Assembly (NCBI GenBank): GCA_002499945.1
Contig: DKYP01000116.1
Span: forward strand, 45,346-82,512
Source: Lachnoclostridium sp. UBA7097
GTDB taxonomy: Bacteria; Bacillota; Clostridia; Lachnospirales; Lachnospiraceae
Length of the DNA stretch: 37,167 nucleotides
Direction of reading: 5' to 3'
In this document: piece by piece, positions 8,501 through 15,634 of the stretch
How the letters are laid out: each line of letters starts with the position of its first letter
Position numbering within the stretch: the stretch's first letter is position 1
Program-made: the position numbers and the translations under genes
Notes under the pieces: generated by a model
What the model saw: only the letters and a program-made list of their open reading frames with translations
Told to the model about the DNA's origin: nothing
The model's database searches: none

Positions 8501-9942
8501 ACTGTCCAAGATGTAACGCTTCTGTGCCATTCAGGAGAACATGGTGCAGTAACTGCGGCCAGGATTTGAGGGATTACTGGAAGATTATAAGTTTATCAAA
8601 TATATATTATAATAAAGCACTTGGACAGGCAAAAATCAGGGATTTGACAGGAGCAATAGCTTCACTTAAGCAAAGCCTGCAATTTAACAAATTAAATACA
8701 AATGCAAGAAACCTGCTTGGGCTTATATATTTTGAAACAGGTGAGATAGTTTCCGCTTTAAGTGAATGGGTTATAAGCAAGCATTACCAGGACGAGAATA
8801 ATGATGCAGATATGTATATAAATGAAATACAATCTAACCCAAATAAACTGGAGATGCACAGCCAGATTATAAGGAAATATAATTCAGCACTGGATTCTGC
8901 AAAGCATGGTGATGAGGATATGGCAATTATACAGCTTAAAAAGGTTACAAGCCAGAATCCGAAGTTTATACGTGCAAACCAGCTGCTTGCTTTGCTTTAT
9001 ATGATGTCAGACAAGAAGGATAACCGTACTAAGGCTTTAAAGATACTGAATAATATTATTAAGATTGATGTAACTAATACAACTACTTTAGCATATTTAC
9101 AGGAACTTTCAGATATCCGTCCGAAGACAGAACATTTTGCTGTTAAAGCCGAAGAGCCTAAAACCAGCACAAGGAAAACGCTGCCACGTCTTGAAGAAAG
9201 TGACCAGTATAAGACAATAACCCCTTATAAAGAGGAGAAACCTTCTGTGCTGCCTTTCTTAAATGTTATTATAGGCATAATTACCGGGCTTGCTGTAATG
9301 TATTTTCTTATAATGCCGCATATGAAGTCTTCACAGGCAGGCAATGCCAATGATGATTTTAAGAAGTACAGTGAGGACCAGGCAGCGGCAGACAGTGATT
9401 TAACAGTATTAAAAAGCCAGAATGAAACATTGCAGGCAAAGGTTAAAAATCTCCAGAATGAGATAGAAGAGCTGCAGGGCGGGGATAATGCCCAGGGTGA
9501 AAACCTTCTGGAGACATATGAAAAGCTTCTTAAAGCAGCAAATTTGTTCCTTAATGAAGATATGGAGAAAGCAGCACGCAACCTGAAAGAGATTGACAGT
9601 TCAGGACTTGAAAATGCTTCTGCAAAGAAGATATATAATAAAGTTGCAGAGGCATCATTTGAAAAGGCAAGTGAAAGCCTTTATATACAAGGCAGGGATG
9701 CTTATAATGGTGAGAATGAATATGCAGGTGCAAAAGATTATGACAAAGCAAAGAAATTCTTACAGGAGGCACTTGAATATAATCCTGACAATACAGATGC
9801 AATGTATTTCTTAGGAAGGACATACCAGCAGACATCAAAGCCTGAAAAGGCAAGAGAGTACTATGAAAAAATAATTAATGATTATCCTGGTTCACCAAGG
9901 GTGGCAGATGCAAACAGCAGGCTGCGTGAACTCGGCGGGTGA
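8497..9942 (+). CDS. zinc-ribbon, TPR and coiled-coil single-pass membrane protein
   Basis: The protein (481 residues) opens with a zinc ribbon, MNCPRCNAS then WCSNCGQDL (four Cys, residues 3-25). TPR-like helical repeats follow (about 35-195), a basic linker, one membrane helix (about 250-270, VIIGIITGLAVMYFLIMP), an extracytoplasmic coiled coil (about 290-335), and a C-terminal TPR region (about 350-480) with YNPDNTDAMYFLGRTYQQ. Repeats therefore lie on both sides of the membrane, as in scaffold proteins. The start is ATG 8497, coupled to the upstream stop; a GTG at 8482 is in frame but lacks its own site. A strong terminator at 9971-10020 ends the transcript. Function unknown. Confidence 0.8.
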   Translation: MNCPRCNASVPFRRTWCSNCGQDLRDYWKIISLSNIYYNKALGQAKIRDLTGAIASLKQSLQFNKLNTNARNLLGLIYFETGEIVSALSEWVISKHYQDENNDADMYINEIQSNPNKLEMHSQIIRKYNSALDSAKHGDEDMAIIQLKKVTSQNPKFIRANQLLALLYMMSDKKDNRTKALKILNNIIKIDVTNTTTLAYLQELSDIRPKTEHFAVKAEEPKTSTRKTLPRLEESDQYKTITPYKEEKPSVLPFLNVIIGIITGLAVMYFLIMPHMKSSQAGNANDDFKKYSEDQAAADSDLTVLKSQNETLQAKVKNLQNEIEELQGGDNAQGENLLETYEKLLKAANLFLNEDMEKAARNLKEIDSSGLENASAKKIYNKVAEASFEKASESLYIQGRDAYNGENEYAGAKDYDKAKKFLQEALEYNPDNTDAMYFLGRTYQQTSKPEKAREYYEKIINDYPGSPRVADANSRLRELGG

Positions 9943-9970
9943 AATCCATGGTACAATACCAGATAAAGAC

Positions 9971-10020
9971 AGTACCCTGTCAGAATTACATTATTTGTTA
10001 TTCTGGCAGGGTACTTTTTT
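9971..10020 (+). terminator. strong intrinsic terminator before spoIIA
   Basis: AGTACCCTGTCAGAAT (9971-9986) pairs almost perfectly with ATTCTGGCAGGGTACT (10000-10015), followed by a T-run to 10020. It separates the fapA-like operon from the sporulation genes. Confidence 0.9.
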
Positions 10021-10036
10021 GCTTTGTGGTGAATTC
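10006..10036 (+). promoter_or_regulatory. possible sigma-H promoter of spoIIAA
   Basis: GCAGGGTAC (10006-10014) and GGTGAATTC (10028-10036) resemble the sigma-H elements RNAGGAWWW and RNNGAATWW, with a 13-base gap where 11-12 is usual. The spoIIA operon of Bacillus is sigma-H dependent. The -35 part overlaps the preceding terminator stem, so this is tentative. Confidence 0.4.
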
Positions 10037-10064
10037 TATTTCAATAAATTTAAGGAGGATTACT

Positions 10065-10442
10065 ATGCTTAGGGAAAATTTGGCAGGGTTCCATTATGAA
10101 CTATATAAAAACTGCCTGGTTGTATATGTAACACAGGATTTAGACCACCATGCAGTTTTATCATTAAGGGAACGTTCGGACAGGCTTATAGAAGCAGGGG
10201 ATGTAAAACATATTATATTTGACTTTAAAGATGTAGGTTTTATGGACAGCTCAGGAATAGGGCTTCTGATGGGCAGGTATAAGAAGGTTATGTTTCTTGG
10301 AGGCAGGGCGTGTGTAACAAATGTAGGGAGTGCAGTGGACAGGATATTTAAGATATCAGGTTTATATAAGATAATTGAAAAATATGATACGCCTGAAGAT
10401 GCAATAAAGGCTTTGGAGGTTAAGTATGAAAATTATATTTGA
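10065..10442 (+). CDS. spoIIAA: anti-sigma-F factor antagonist SpoIIAA
   Basis: A 125-residue STAS-domain protein. Dephosphorylated SpoIIAA binds SpoIIAB and frees sigma-F in the forespore. The signature FMDSSGIGLLMGRYK carries the phosphorylatable serine (Ser62/Ser63 pair), and the GLYKIIEKYDTPEDAI end is typical. The frame extends upstream through the terminator, so I use ATG 10065, placed 6 bases after AAGGAGG. Its 3' end overlaps spoIIAB by 17 bases. The next two genes are spoIIAB and sigF, the classical order. Confidence 0.95.
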   Translation: MLRENLAGFHYELYKNCLVVYVTQDLDHHAVLSLRERSDRLIEAGDVKHIIFDFKDVGFMDSSGIGLLMGRYKKVMFLGGRACVTNVGSAVDRIFKISGLYKIIEKYDTPEDAIKALEVKYENYI

Positions 10443-10848
10443 AAGTTGTTCAGAAAATGAAGCATTTGCAAGGACGGTTGTGGCAGCATATATAACAAGG
10501 CTTAATCCCACATTAGAGGAGATGTCAGATGTAAAAACAGCAGTTTCCGAAGCTGTAACCAACTGCATTATACATGGGTATGAAAATAAGGAAGGCAGCA
10601 TTGTAATGGAATGTGTTATACATAATAATGATATAAGTATTATGATAGAAGATTATGGCAAGGGTATAAATGACATAGAAAAAGCAATGGAACCACTTTA
10701 TACAACAAGGCCTGAATGGGAGCGTTCAGGAATGGGCTTTGCATTTATGGAAGCATTTATGGACAAGCTGGAGGTGGAATCCGTTCCAGGAAAGGGAACA
10801 AAAGTATTTATGGAAAAAACTATAGGGCTTTGTGAAGACGGGGAATAA
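10426..10848 (+). CDS. spoIIAB: anti-sigma-F factor SpoIIAB (serine kinase)
   Basis: A 140-residue GHKL-type kinase that holds sigma-F inactive and phosphorylates SpoIIAA. The N box is in SEAVTNCIIHGY, the G1 box is EDYGKGI, and the lid/G2 region is RPEWERSGMGFAFM. Length matches the family. GGAGG at 10414-10418, inside spoIIAA, precedes the ATG, so translation of the two proteins is probably coupled, as expected for partners needed in set amounts. Confidence 0.96.
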   Translation: MKIIFESCSENEAFARTVVAAYITRLNPTLEEMSDVKTAVSEAVTNCIIHGYENKEGSIVMECVIHNNDISIMIEDYGKGINDIEKAMEPLYTTRPEWERSGMGFAFMEAFMDKLEVESVPGKGTKVFMEKTIGLCEDGE

Positions 10849-10871
10849 ATTTGTGCTGTTAAGGATGGTAT

Positions 10872-11672
10872 GTGCATATGGACATTATGGAATTATTAAA
10901 AAAAGCACGTGCAGGAGATAAGGAAGCAAGGAACAAAATTGTTGAAGAAAATGTTGGTCTTGTATGGAATATTGTAAAAAGGTTTACAGGCAGGGGTTAT
11001 GATGTTGACGATATTTTCCAGATAGGATGCATAGGTCTTATTAAGGCAATAGACAATTTTGACATGCAGTTTGGTGTAAAATTTTCGACTTATGCCGTAC
11101 CTATGATAACCGGGGAGGTAAAACGCTTTTTAAGGGACGATGGAATGATTAAAGTAAGCAGGACAATTAAGGAAAATGGCTGGAAAGTAAAGAAAGCTGC
11201 TGATACACTTGGGCAGGAACTTGGAAGGACTGCGACAATTAAGGAAATAGCTGCTGTTACAGAACTTACGCCAGAAGATATAGTGCTGGCACTTGAAGCA
11301 AACAGTGAAGTTGATTCGATTTACAGGACGGTGTACCAGTCAGAGGGAAAGGATATCTATATGGTAGACCAGATTGTGAAAAACTGCCAGGGGAGTGCAA
11401 GTTATATATCCACTTCTTCAAAAGGCGGCGGTGCTGCTACAGGGTTTGATGGTTCAGCGCAGGATGAAGAGAAAGAGAAGCTTTTAAACCATATCCTTTT
11501 AAAAGAACTTCTGGCAGGATTAGATGAAAAAGAAAGAAAATTAATAGAATACAGATATTACAAAGACATGACACAGACAGAGACCGCTAAAGAGCTTGGA
11601 ATAAGCCAGGTACAAGTGAGCAGGCTTGAGAAAAAGATTTTGAAAAACCTGCGTGAAAAAGCAAGATGCTGA
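10872..11672 (+). CDS. sigF: RNA polymerase forespore sigma factor sigma-F
   Basis: A 266-residue sigma-70 family protein directing early forespore transcription. Region 2 (DDIFQIGCIGLIKAIDNFD, TYAVPMITGEVKRFLRDDG) covers about residues 45-100, region 3 about 105-160, and region 4 (TQTETAKELGISQVQVSRLEKKIL) about 232-256. Between regions 3 and 4 lies a Ser/Gly-rich stretch of about 25 residues, longer than I recall for Bacillus sigma-F. The third position in a spoIIA operon sets the name over sigma-G. Start is GTG 10872 or ATG 10878; AAGGA at 10861-10865 fits the first slightly better. Confidence 0.93.
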   Translation: MHMDIMELLKKARAGDKEARNKIVEENVGLVWNIVKRFTGRGYDVDDIFQIGCIGLIKAIDNFDMQFGVKFSTYAVPMITGEVKRFLRDDGMIKVSRTIKENGWKVKKAADTLGQELGRTATIKEIAAVTELTPEDIVLALEANSEVDSIYRTVYQSEGKDIYMVDQIVKNCQGSASYISTSSKGGGAATGFDGSAQDEEKEKLLNHILLKELLAGLDEKERKLIEYRYYKDMTQTETAKELGISQVQVSRLEKKILKNLREKARC

Positions 11673-11689
11673 TTTTTATTTTAAATAAT

Positions 11690-11718
11690 GTATATTAAAA
11701 AATATATAAGCCATACTA
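11690..11718 (+). promoter_or_regulatory. sigma-F/sigma-G-type promoter for the spoVA cluster
   Basis: GTATA (11690-11694), a 17-base spacer and CATACTA (11712-11718). These fit the forespore sigma consensus (GHATR, about 17, CATNHTA). spoVA of Bacillus is sigma-G dependent, and this site lies 95 bases before the first gene of the cluster. A short GC-rich hairpin, GGCGGA/TCCGCC, sits in the leader at 11772-11789. Confidence 0.7.
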
Positions 11719-11812
11719 TTTACAGGTTAAAAATCCTGTTGGATTTAATTAATTAGATAAATTTTTCGTAAGGCGGATATTTGTCCGCCAGCCAGGAATG
11801 GGGGAATATATT

Positions 11813-12013
11813 ATGAAGAAAAATAAGGTATGGCTTATTGCAGTTGTTTTTGGAATAATGATTATTACAACAGTATGCTATCTGGCAACCCTGCGCAATA
11901 CAAGGGCAGAATATGCCAATGGCAGGTTTGTGGAGAGGACATATGAGGAAGAACCGGATATTGGAATTGCTGCTTTTAGTTTTACCCATGGTAAATTAAA
12001 CCTGCCTGAATAA
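11813..12013 (+). CDS. 66-residue single-pass membrane protein between sigF and spoVAA
   Basis: I do not recognise this small protein. Residues 7-27 form a membrane helix after a KKNK start, and a charged tail (AEYANGRFVERTYEEEPD) follows, probably outside the membrane. ATG 11813 has GGGGA at 11800-11804, 8 bases away; an ATG at 11798 has no usable spacing. Location between the forespore-type promoter and spoVAA suggests expression in the forespore, but that is inferred from position only. Confidence 0.6.
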   Translation: MKKNKVWLIAVVFGIMIITTVCYLATLRNTRAEYANGRFVERTYEEEPDIGIAAFSFTHGKLNLPE

Positions 12014-12059
12014 TAATACAGACAGTCCAGGGATTTCTATATAAAGGATGGAAATATTA

Positions 12060-12683
12060 ATGAAAGCTAGTGTAGTATATCTGAAAGTTGACCAGAATGT
12101 ACAGGTAATGAATAAGAAAATATTATTACAAGATATAGCAGAGATATATTCAGCTGACAATAATATGGTTAAGGAAATTGGAAGTACAGTTTTATATACC
12201 GTAAAAGGGAATAAAAATGAAATACTTGCTTTTTCAGTGATGAAAGTTATTGGGATAATACAGAAATCCCATCCTGATATTACAATACAAAATATTGGTG
12301 AACCAGAATTTATTGTTGAATATAAAATGCCGGAGCCAGATAAGAAATGGCTTGAATATATTAAGCTGGTATTTGTATCACTTATAGTTTTTTTTGGTTC
12401 AGCATTTACAATTATGACATTTAATACTGATGTAAGTGTAGGGGATGTATTTAATGATTTTTATTATCTTGTAACAGGCATACACAAATCAGATGGTTCA
12501 ATTCTTGAGATTGCTTATAGTATCGGGATACCAGTTGGAATACTTGGATTTTACAATCATTTTAAAAGTGCAAAAGTCCATGACGACCCGACACCAATCC
12601 ATACAGAGATGCGTATATTTGAGGAAGATATAAATAAAACTATACTTGCAGATTCATCAAGGGAAGGCAAAATAATTAAATAA
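12060..12683 (+). CDS. spoVAA: stage V sporulation protein AA
   Basis: A 207-residue protein with a soluble N-terminal domain (about 1-100, starting MKASVVYLKVDQNVQV), two membrane helices (about 108-126 and 149-170) and a charged tail. This matches SpoVAA, part of the forespore membrane system that moves Ca-dipicolinate into the spore. In Bacillus spoVA also follows sigF. I prefer ATG 12060, about 8 bases after AAAGGATGG, over the in-frame ATG at 12048, which lies within that site. Confidence 0.85.
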   Translation: MKASVVYLKVDQNVQVMNKKILLQDIAEIYSADNNMVKEIGSTVLYTVKGNKNEILAFSVMKVIGIIQKSHPDITIQNIGEPEFIVEYKMPEPDKKWLEYIKLVFVSLIVFFGSAFTIMTFNTDVSVGDVFNDFYYLVTGIHKSDGSILEIAYSIGIPVGILGFYNHFKSAKVHDDPTPIHTEMRIFEEDINKTILADSSREGKIIK

Positions 12684-12704
12684 ATATGGAAGGGCGGTGC
12701 TGGA

Positions 12705-13130
12705 ATGGAGGTTTTACAGAATATTATTCTTGCTGTAATAGGATTTTCCGGCGGGGTTTCAGTAGCTGCCGGGACATTTGCGCTTATTACAATACTTGGC
12801 ATAGTGCCAAGGCTTATGGGCGCTTTAAAAATTGGCTGTGAAATATATAAAATGGAAACAGTAATTGCGCTTGGGGGTACAATTGGAAGCCTTATAACTG
12901 TATATAAATTTAATGTGCATATTGGAATTGCAGGTATGGCAATAGCAGGGGTTTTTGCAGGGATTTTTGTTGGTTCACTTGCAATGTCACTTGCAGAAAG
13001 CCTTAAAGTTATACCAATTCTTTTTAAAAGGCTGGATTTAAAAACAGGGCTGCCAGTAATTGTTGTAATGATTGCACTTGGAAAAGGCCTTGGCACATTA
13101 TACCAGTTATTTTTCTGTGGCAGTATATAA
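12705..13130 (+). CDS. spoVAB: stage V sporulation protein AB
   Basis: A 141-residue integral membrane protein with about four hydrophobic segments (4-30, 48-66, 70-95, 108-136). GFSGGVSVAAGTFALITILG and VPRLMGAL are typical of SpoVAB. It starts 21 bases after spoVAA, with GGAAGGG upstream, and precedes spoVAC by 20 bases. It is expected in the inner forespore membrane, contributing to dipicolinic acid transport. Confidence 0.88.
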   Translation: MEVLQNIILAVIGFSGGVSVAAGTFALITILGIVPRLMGALKIGCEIYKMETVIALGGTIGSLITVYKFNVHIGIAGMAIAGVFAGIFVGSLAMSLAESLKVIPILFKRLDLKTGLPVIVVMIALGKGLGTLYQLFFCGSI

Positions 13131-13150
13131 ATTGTAAAGGGGGCATTTTT

Positions 13151-13657
13151 GTGAAAGAAAAAGACAGGGATAATCCAGGTATAGAAGAAATTATAAATGA
13201 AAAAGATACTAATTTACAGAAAGAAAAATATAATGAATATGTAAAAAACATGACACCCAAAAACAATGTTTTCTTAAATTGTATAAAAGCATTTATAGTA
13301 GGCGGGGGCATATGCCTTCTGGGTGAAATATTTAGTGGAATTTATAAATCAATGGGAAATGATGACAAGCTTGCCGGGCTTTATAGCACAATGACCCTAA
13401 TTGGGATAAGTATAATTCTTACGGGATTTAATATATACCAGAAGCTTGGACAGTTCGCAGGGGCAGGAAGCATTGTGCCTATTACCGGCTTTGCAAATTC
13501 CGTTGTATCACCTGCTATTGAGTTCCAGGCAGAAGGTGATGTTTTTGGCGTAGGCTGTAAGATATTCTCCATTGCAGGGCCTGTTATTTTATATGGAATG
13601 TTCAGTTCATGGATACTGGGGGTAATATACTGGATTTATACAATTTTTTCTAAATAA
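13151..13657 (+). CDS. spoVAC: stage V sporulation protein AC
   Basis: A 168-residue membrane protein. An acidic N-terminal tail of about 40 residues precedes several membrane helices and the family core FIVGGGICLLGEIFSGIYK, then GAGSIVPITGFANSVVSPAIE. SpoVAC acts as a mechanosensitive-type channel for dipicolinic acid in Bacillus. The start is GTG 13151 with AAAGGGGG 7 bases before it. A terminator follows immediately, so spoVAD and spoVAE are not in this operon. Confidence 0.92.
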   Translation: MKEKDRDNPGIEEIINEKDTNLQKEKYNEYVKNMTPKNNVFLNCIKAFIVGGGICLLGEIFSGIYKSMGNDDKLAGLYSTMTLIGISIILTGFNIYQKLGQFAGAGSIVPITGFANSVVSPAIEFQAEGDVFGVGCKIFSIAGPVILYGMFSSWILGVIYWIYTIFSK

Positions 13658-13696
13658 ATGTGTGGAATGTTAAAAATTTCTTTAATATATAAAAAT

Positions 13697-13736
13697 AAAA
13701 GCTGCTTTTGATGGGATAACCACAAGGCAGCTTTTT
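13697..13736 (+). terminator. terminator of the spoVA cluster
   Basis: AAAAGCTGC (13697-13705) pairs with GCAGCTTTT (13727-13735) across a loop of about 21 bases, ending in five T. Confidence 0.75.
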
Positions 13737-13804
13737 GGCTGTATAATAGGAACAAAAGTTCATGTTATTTGTAGCTGGTGCGCATTTTTAACTTAAATGT
13801 GTCA

Positions 13805-13813
13805 TGCTATAAT
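13805..13813 (+). promoter_or_regulatory. extended -10 promoter of the XRE gene
   Basis: TGC followed by a perfect TATAAT (13808-13813), 28 bases before the chosen start. No good -35 is visible, which is usual for extended -10 promoters. Confidence 0.6.
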
Positions 13814-13841
13814 TTAACTGAAGGGAGAGATGGTTTTTATA

Positions 13842-14174
13842 ATGGAGAGTGCAAAAGAAGCAATAACACCAGGAACAAGGATTTTGCAGCTGAGGACAGA
13901 AAAACGTTATACAAGGGAACAGCTTGCGTATATGGCGGAGATTTCAGAGAAGTTTTTATATGAAATAGAGAACAATAAAAAAGGTTTTTCAGCAGTAACA
14001 TTGTTAAAGTTATCACAGGCACTTGATGTCAGTATGGATTATATTATGATTGGTGATAATGCAAGGAAGTATGAGAATGAAATTGTAGCAACGTTAGAGC
14101 GTTTTAATCCTAATAATTTGGAAAATGTAGAAAGGTTGCTAAAAATTGCTTATGAACTTACAAAGGGGAAATAG
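13842..14174 (+). CDS. XRE-family helix-turn-helix regulator
   Basis: A 110-residue DNA-binding protein. Its HTH_3 domain (about residues 10-65) includes TREQLAYMAEISEKFLYEIE and an end motif LSQALDVSMDYIMIG. A short helical tail (about 72-110) probably dimerises. ATG 13842 is one choice, with purine-rich GGGAGAG 12-14 bases upstream; ATG 13830 lies too close to it. It stands alone between terminators, with an extended -10 promoter. Targets unknown; many such proteins repress their own gene. Confidence 0.85.
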   Translation: MESAKEAITPGTRILQLRTEKRYTREQLAYMAEISEKFLYEIENNKKGFSAVTLLKLSQALDVSMDYIMIGDNARKYENEIVATLERFNPNNLENVERLLKIAYELTKGK

Positions 14175-14245
14175 GTAAAAAGTACATATACGCAGTTAAA
14201 TATTTATGCTAACAAGTAATTATTGTTTTATTAGATGGTAGTTTC

Positions 14246-14283
14246 AAATCCAGGCAGGGGTTTTATAGTCCCTGTCTGGATTT
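14246..14283. terminator. long stem-loop after the XRE gene
   Basis: AAATCCAGGCAGGG (14246-14259) pairs over its full length, with one G-U, to CCCTGTCTGGATTT (14270-14283). The T-run is weak (TTTGTT). Confidence 0.7.
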
Positions 14284-14483
14284 GTTATATCCTTAATATA
14301 ATAATATATCTGAAATAAAGCACTAAATGATTGTAAGGAAGATTTAATAAATATATAATACAAATGTAAATGTAATTATGGTAAAATACTTTTATAGAGG
14401 TTTAGGGATTATAGGCTGGCAGGTCTTTATTAAGAAATGTGGAAATCCAGATAAAATGCTATTTATAGAAAGCTGGTGGAAAT
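14284..14483. other. A/T-rich spacer, only a weak promoter visible
   Basis: No gene. TGGTAAAAT at 14379-14387 could be an extended -10 for the small membrane protein gene at 14484, but no convincing -35 accompanies it. I see nothing else. Confidence 0.5.
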
Positions 14484-14750
14484 ATGGATTTTATTATTGA
14501 AACTTTGGTGGAAATGGTAGTAGAAATTATATTGGATGGGACATGGGAACTGATGACAGTAAAGAAGATACCAATGTTTATACGTGTGCTTGTAGCGGGA
14601 TTGTTACTTGCGTTGTATATTGGATTTGGGGGAATTTTAATTTATATAGGAATAAAAAATAACAGCATGGTTGTTACAGTATGTGCTGTGGTACTGCTTG
14701 TGGTGGCCTGGGTTGTGGCTGTAAGGAAGTATAAAGAAATAAGGGGATAA
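14484..14750 (+). CDS. 88-residue two-helix membrane protein
   Basis: I do not recognise the family. An amphipathic, acidic N-terminal segment (residues 1-25) is followed by two membrane helices (about 31-54 and 60-80) and a basic end (RKYKEIRG), so both ends are probably cytoplasmic. ATG 14484 has GGTGG just upstream. The stop codon lies inside its terminator hairpin. It stands alone. Confidence 0.7.
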   Translation: MDFIIETLVEMVVEIILDGTWELMTVKKIPMFIRVLVAGLLLALYIGFGGILIYIGIKNNSMVVTVCAVVLLVVAWVVAVRKYKEIRG

Positions 14751-14769
14751 AAATCCCCCTTTATTTTTT
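14741..14769 (+). terminator. terminator overlapping the end of the small membrane gene
   Basis: GGGGAT (14743-14748), four A, ATCCCC (14753-14758), followed by CTTTTATTTTTT. The reverse strand also carries an A/T-rich tail, so it may serve the minus-strand remnant too. Confidence 0.75.
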
Positions 14770-14908
14770 ATTGTCCTGGTGGCAGCATTTCTACTGTCCA
14801 TTCTGCTTTTTCAACGGTAAATTCTATATCATCTTTTTTTATATATCCTTCATCACCGCCTGGAAGGCTGCATTTAAAGAAATTACCCTCTTTTCCTTCA
14901 ATTAACAC
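14768..14908 (-). pseudogene. remnant of a protein-coding gene (46 codons open)
   Basis: The minus strand encodes 46 codons with protein-like composition, including FKCSLPGGDEGYIKKDDIEF and EWTVEMLPPGQ before TAA. In the same frame upstream lie TAA, then KEILDKLC-like codons, then another TAA, and there is no ribosome site before the only possible start (GTG 14906-14908). This looks like the C-terminus of a decayed gene. The GYIKKDDI piece resembles an SH3-like strand, but I would not name a family. Confidence 0.4.
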
Positions 14909-15070
14909 TTTATTTTAGCACAGCTTATCCAGGATTTCTTTAAAAAATAATTAAAATTATGGCTGGCAATTATATCTCCAGTGTCTTGCTTATAATTGGC
15001 AAATATGGTATTTTATAAAATATGCATATTCAGATAGAAAGGAAAAGTGGTAAGACACTACAGGTGCAAA

Positions 15071-15610
15071 ATGGGATATTTATATTTAACAAGGCATGGG
15101 CAGACTGTATGGAATGTCAGTGGCAAGGTCTGCGGGGCTACAGATATAGAACTTACGGAAAAAGGGAGAGAACAGGCAACAGGGCTTGGTGCAAGGTTAA
15201 GCTCTGATAAAGATATTAGTATAGATATGGTGGTTTCCTCTCCGCTTAAAAGGGCAAGGGATACAGCAAAAATTATTTCAGATGCCATTTTAGTTCCTAT
15301 GTATACTGATATACGTATAACAGAACAGAACTTTGGGAAATATGAAGGAAGCGGGCGGCGTTCAGATGAATTTATGGAGGCAAAACGCCATTTTGCTGAT
15401 AATTATCAGGGCGGGGAGTCAATGCTTAAGGTTGCACAGAGGGTTTATAATTTCCTTGATGAAATTAAAAAAGATAAGGATAAAACTTATCTTGTAGTTG
15501 CACATAATGGCATAGCAAGAATTGTACATTCGTATTTCTTTGATGAAACCAATGAGGAGTTTTCAAAGTATTCTATAGATAATTGTGAACTTGTGCGTTA
15601 TAAGTGGTAA
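15071..15610 (+). CDS. histidine phosphatase (phosphoglycerate-mutase-like) family protein
   Basis: A 179-residue phosphatase of the RHG superfamily. The catalytic LTRHGQTVWN is at residues 5-14, the conserved Arg in SSPLKRARDTA, the acid-base region in FGKYEG, and the second His in VVAHNGIARIVHSYF. Substrates range from sugar phosphates to nucleoside or cobalamin precursors and cannot be assigned. ATG 15071 places the RHG motif at the usual distance; GTG 15047 is open in frame and has AAAGGA nearby, so a longer form is possible. The stop is 24 bases before the endonuclease IV gene, suggesting one transcript. Confidence 0.87.
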   Translation: MGYLYLTRHGQTVWNVSGKVCGATDIELTEKGREQATGLGARLSSDKDISIDMVVSSPLKRARDTAKIISDAILVPMYTDIRITEQNFGKYEGSGRRSDEFMEAKRHFADNYQGGESMLKVAQRVYNFLDEIKKDKDKTYLVVAHNGIARIVHSYFFDETNEEFSKYSIDNCELVRYKW

Positions 15611-15634
15611 AATAGTTTGAAAGGAAATGAGGTT

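Noticed and set aside
14961..14970. Fourth copy of the palindromic repeat
   Set aside because: Only about 10 bases match the element end; neither the core blocks nor a partner end are present.
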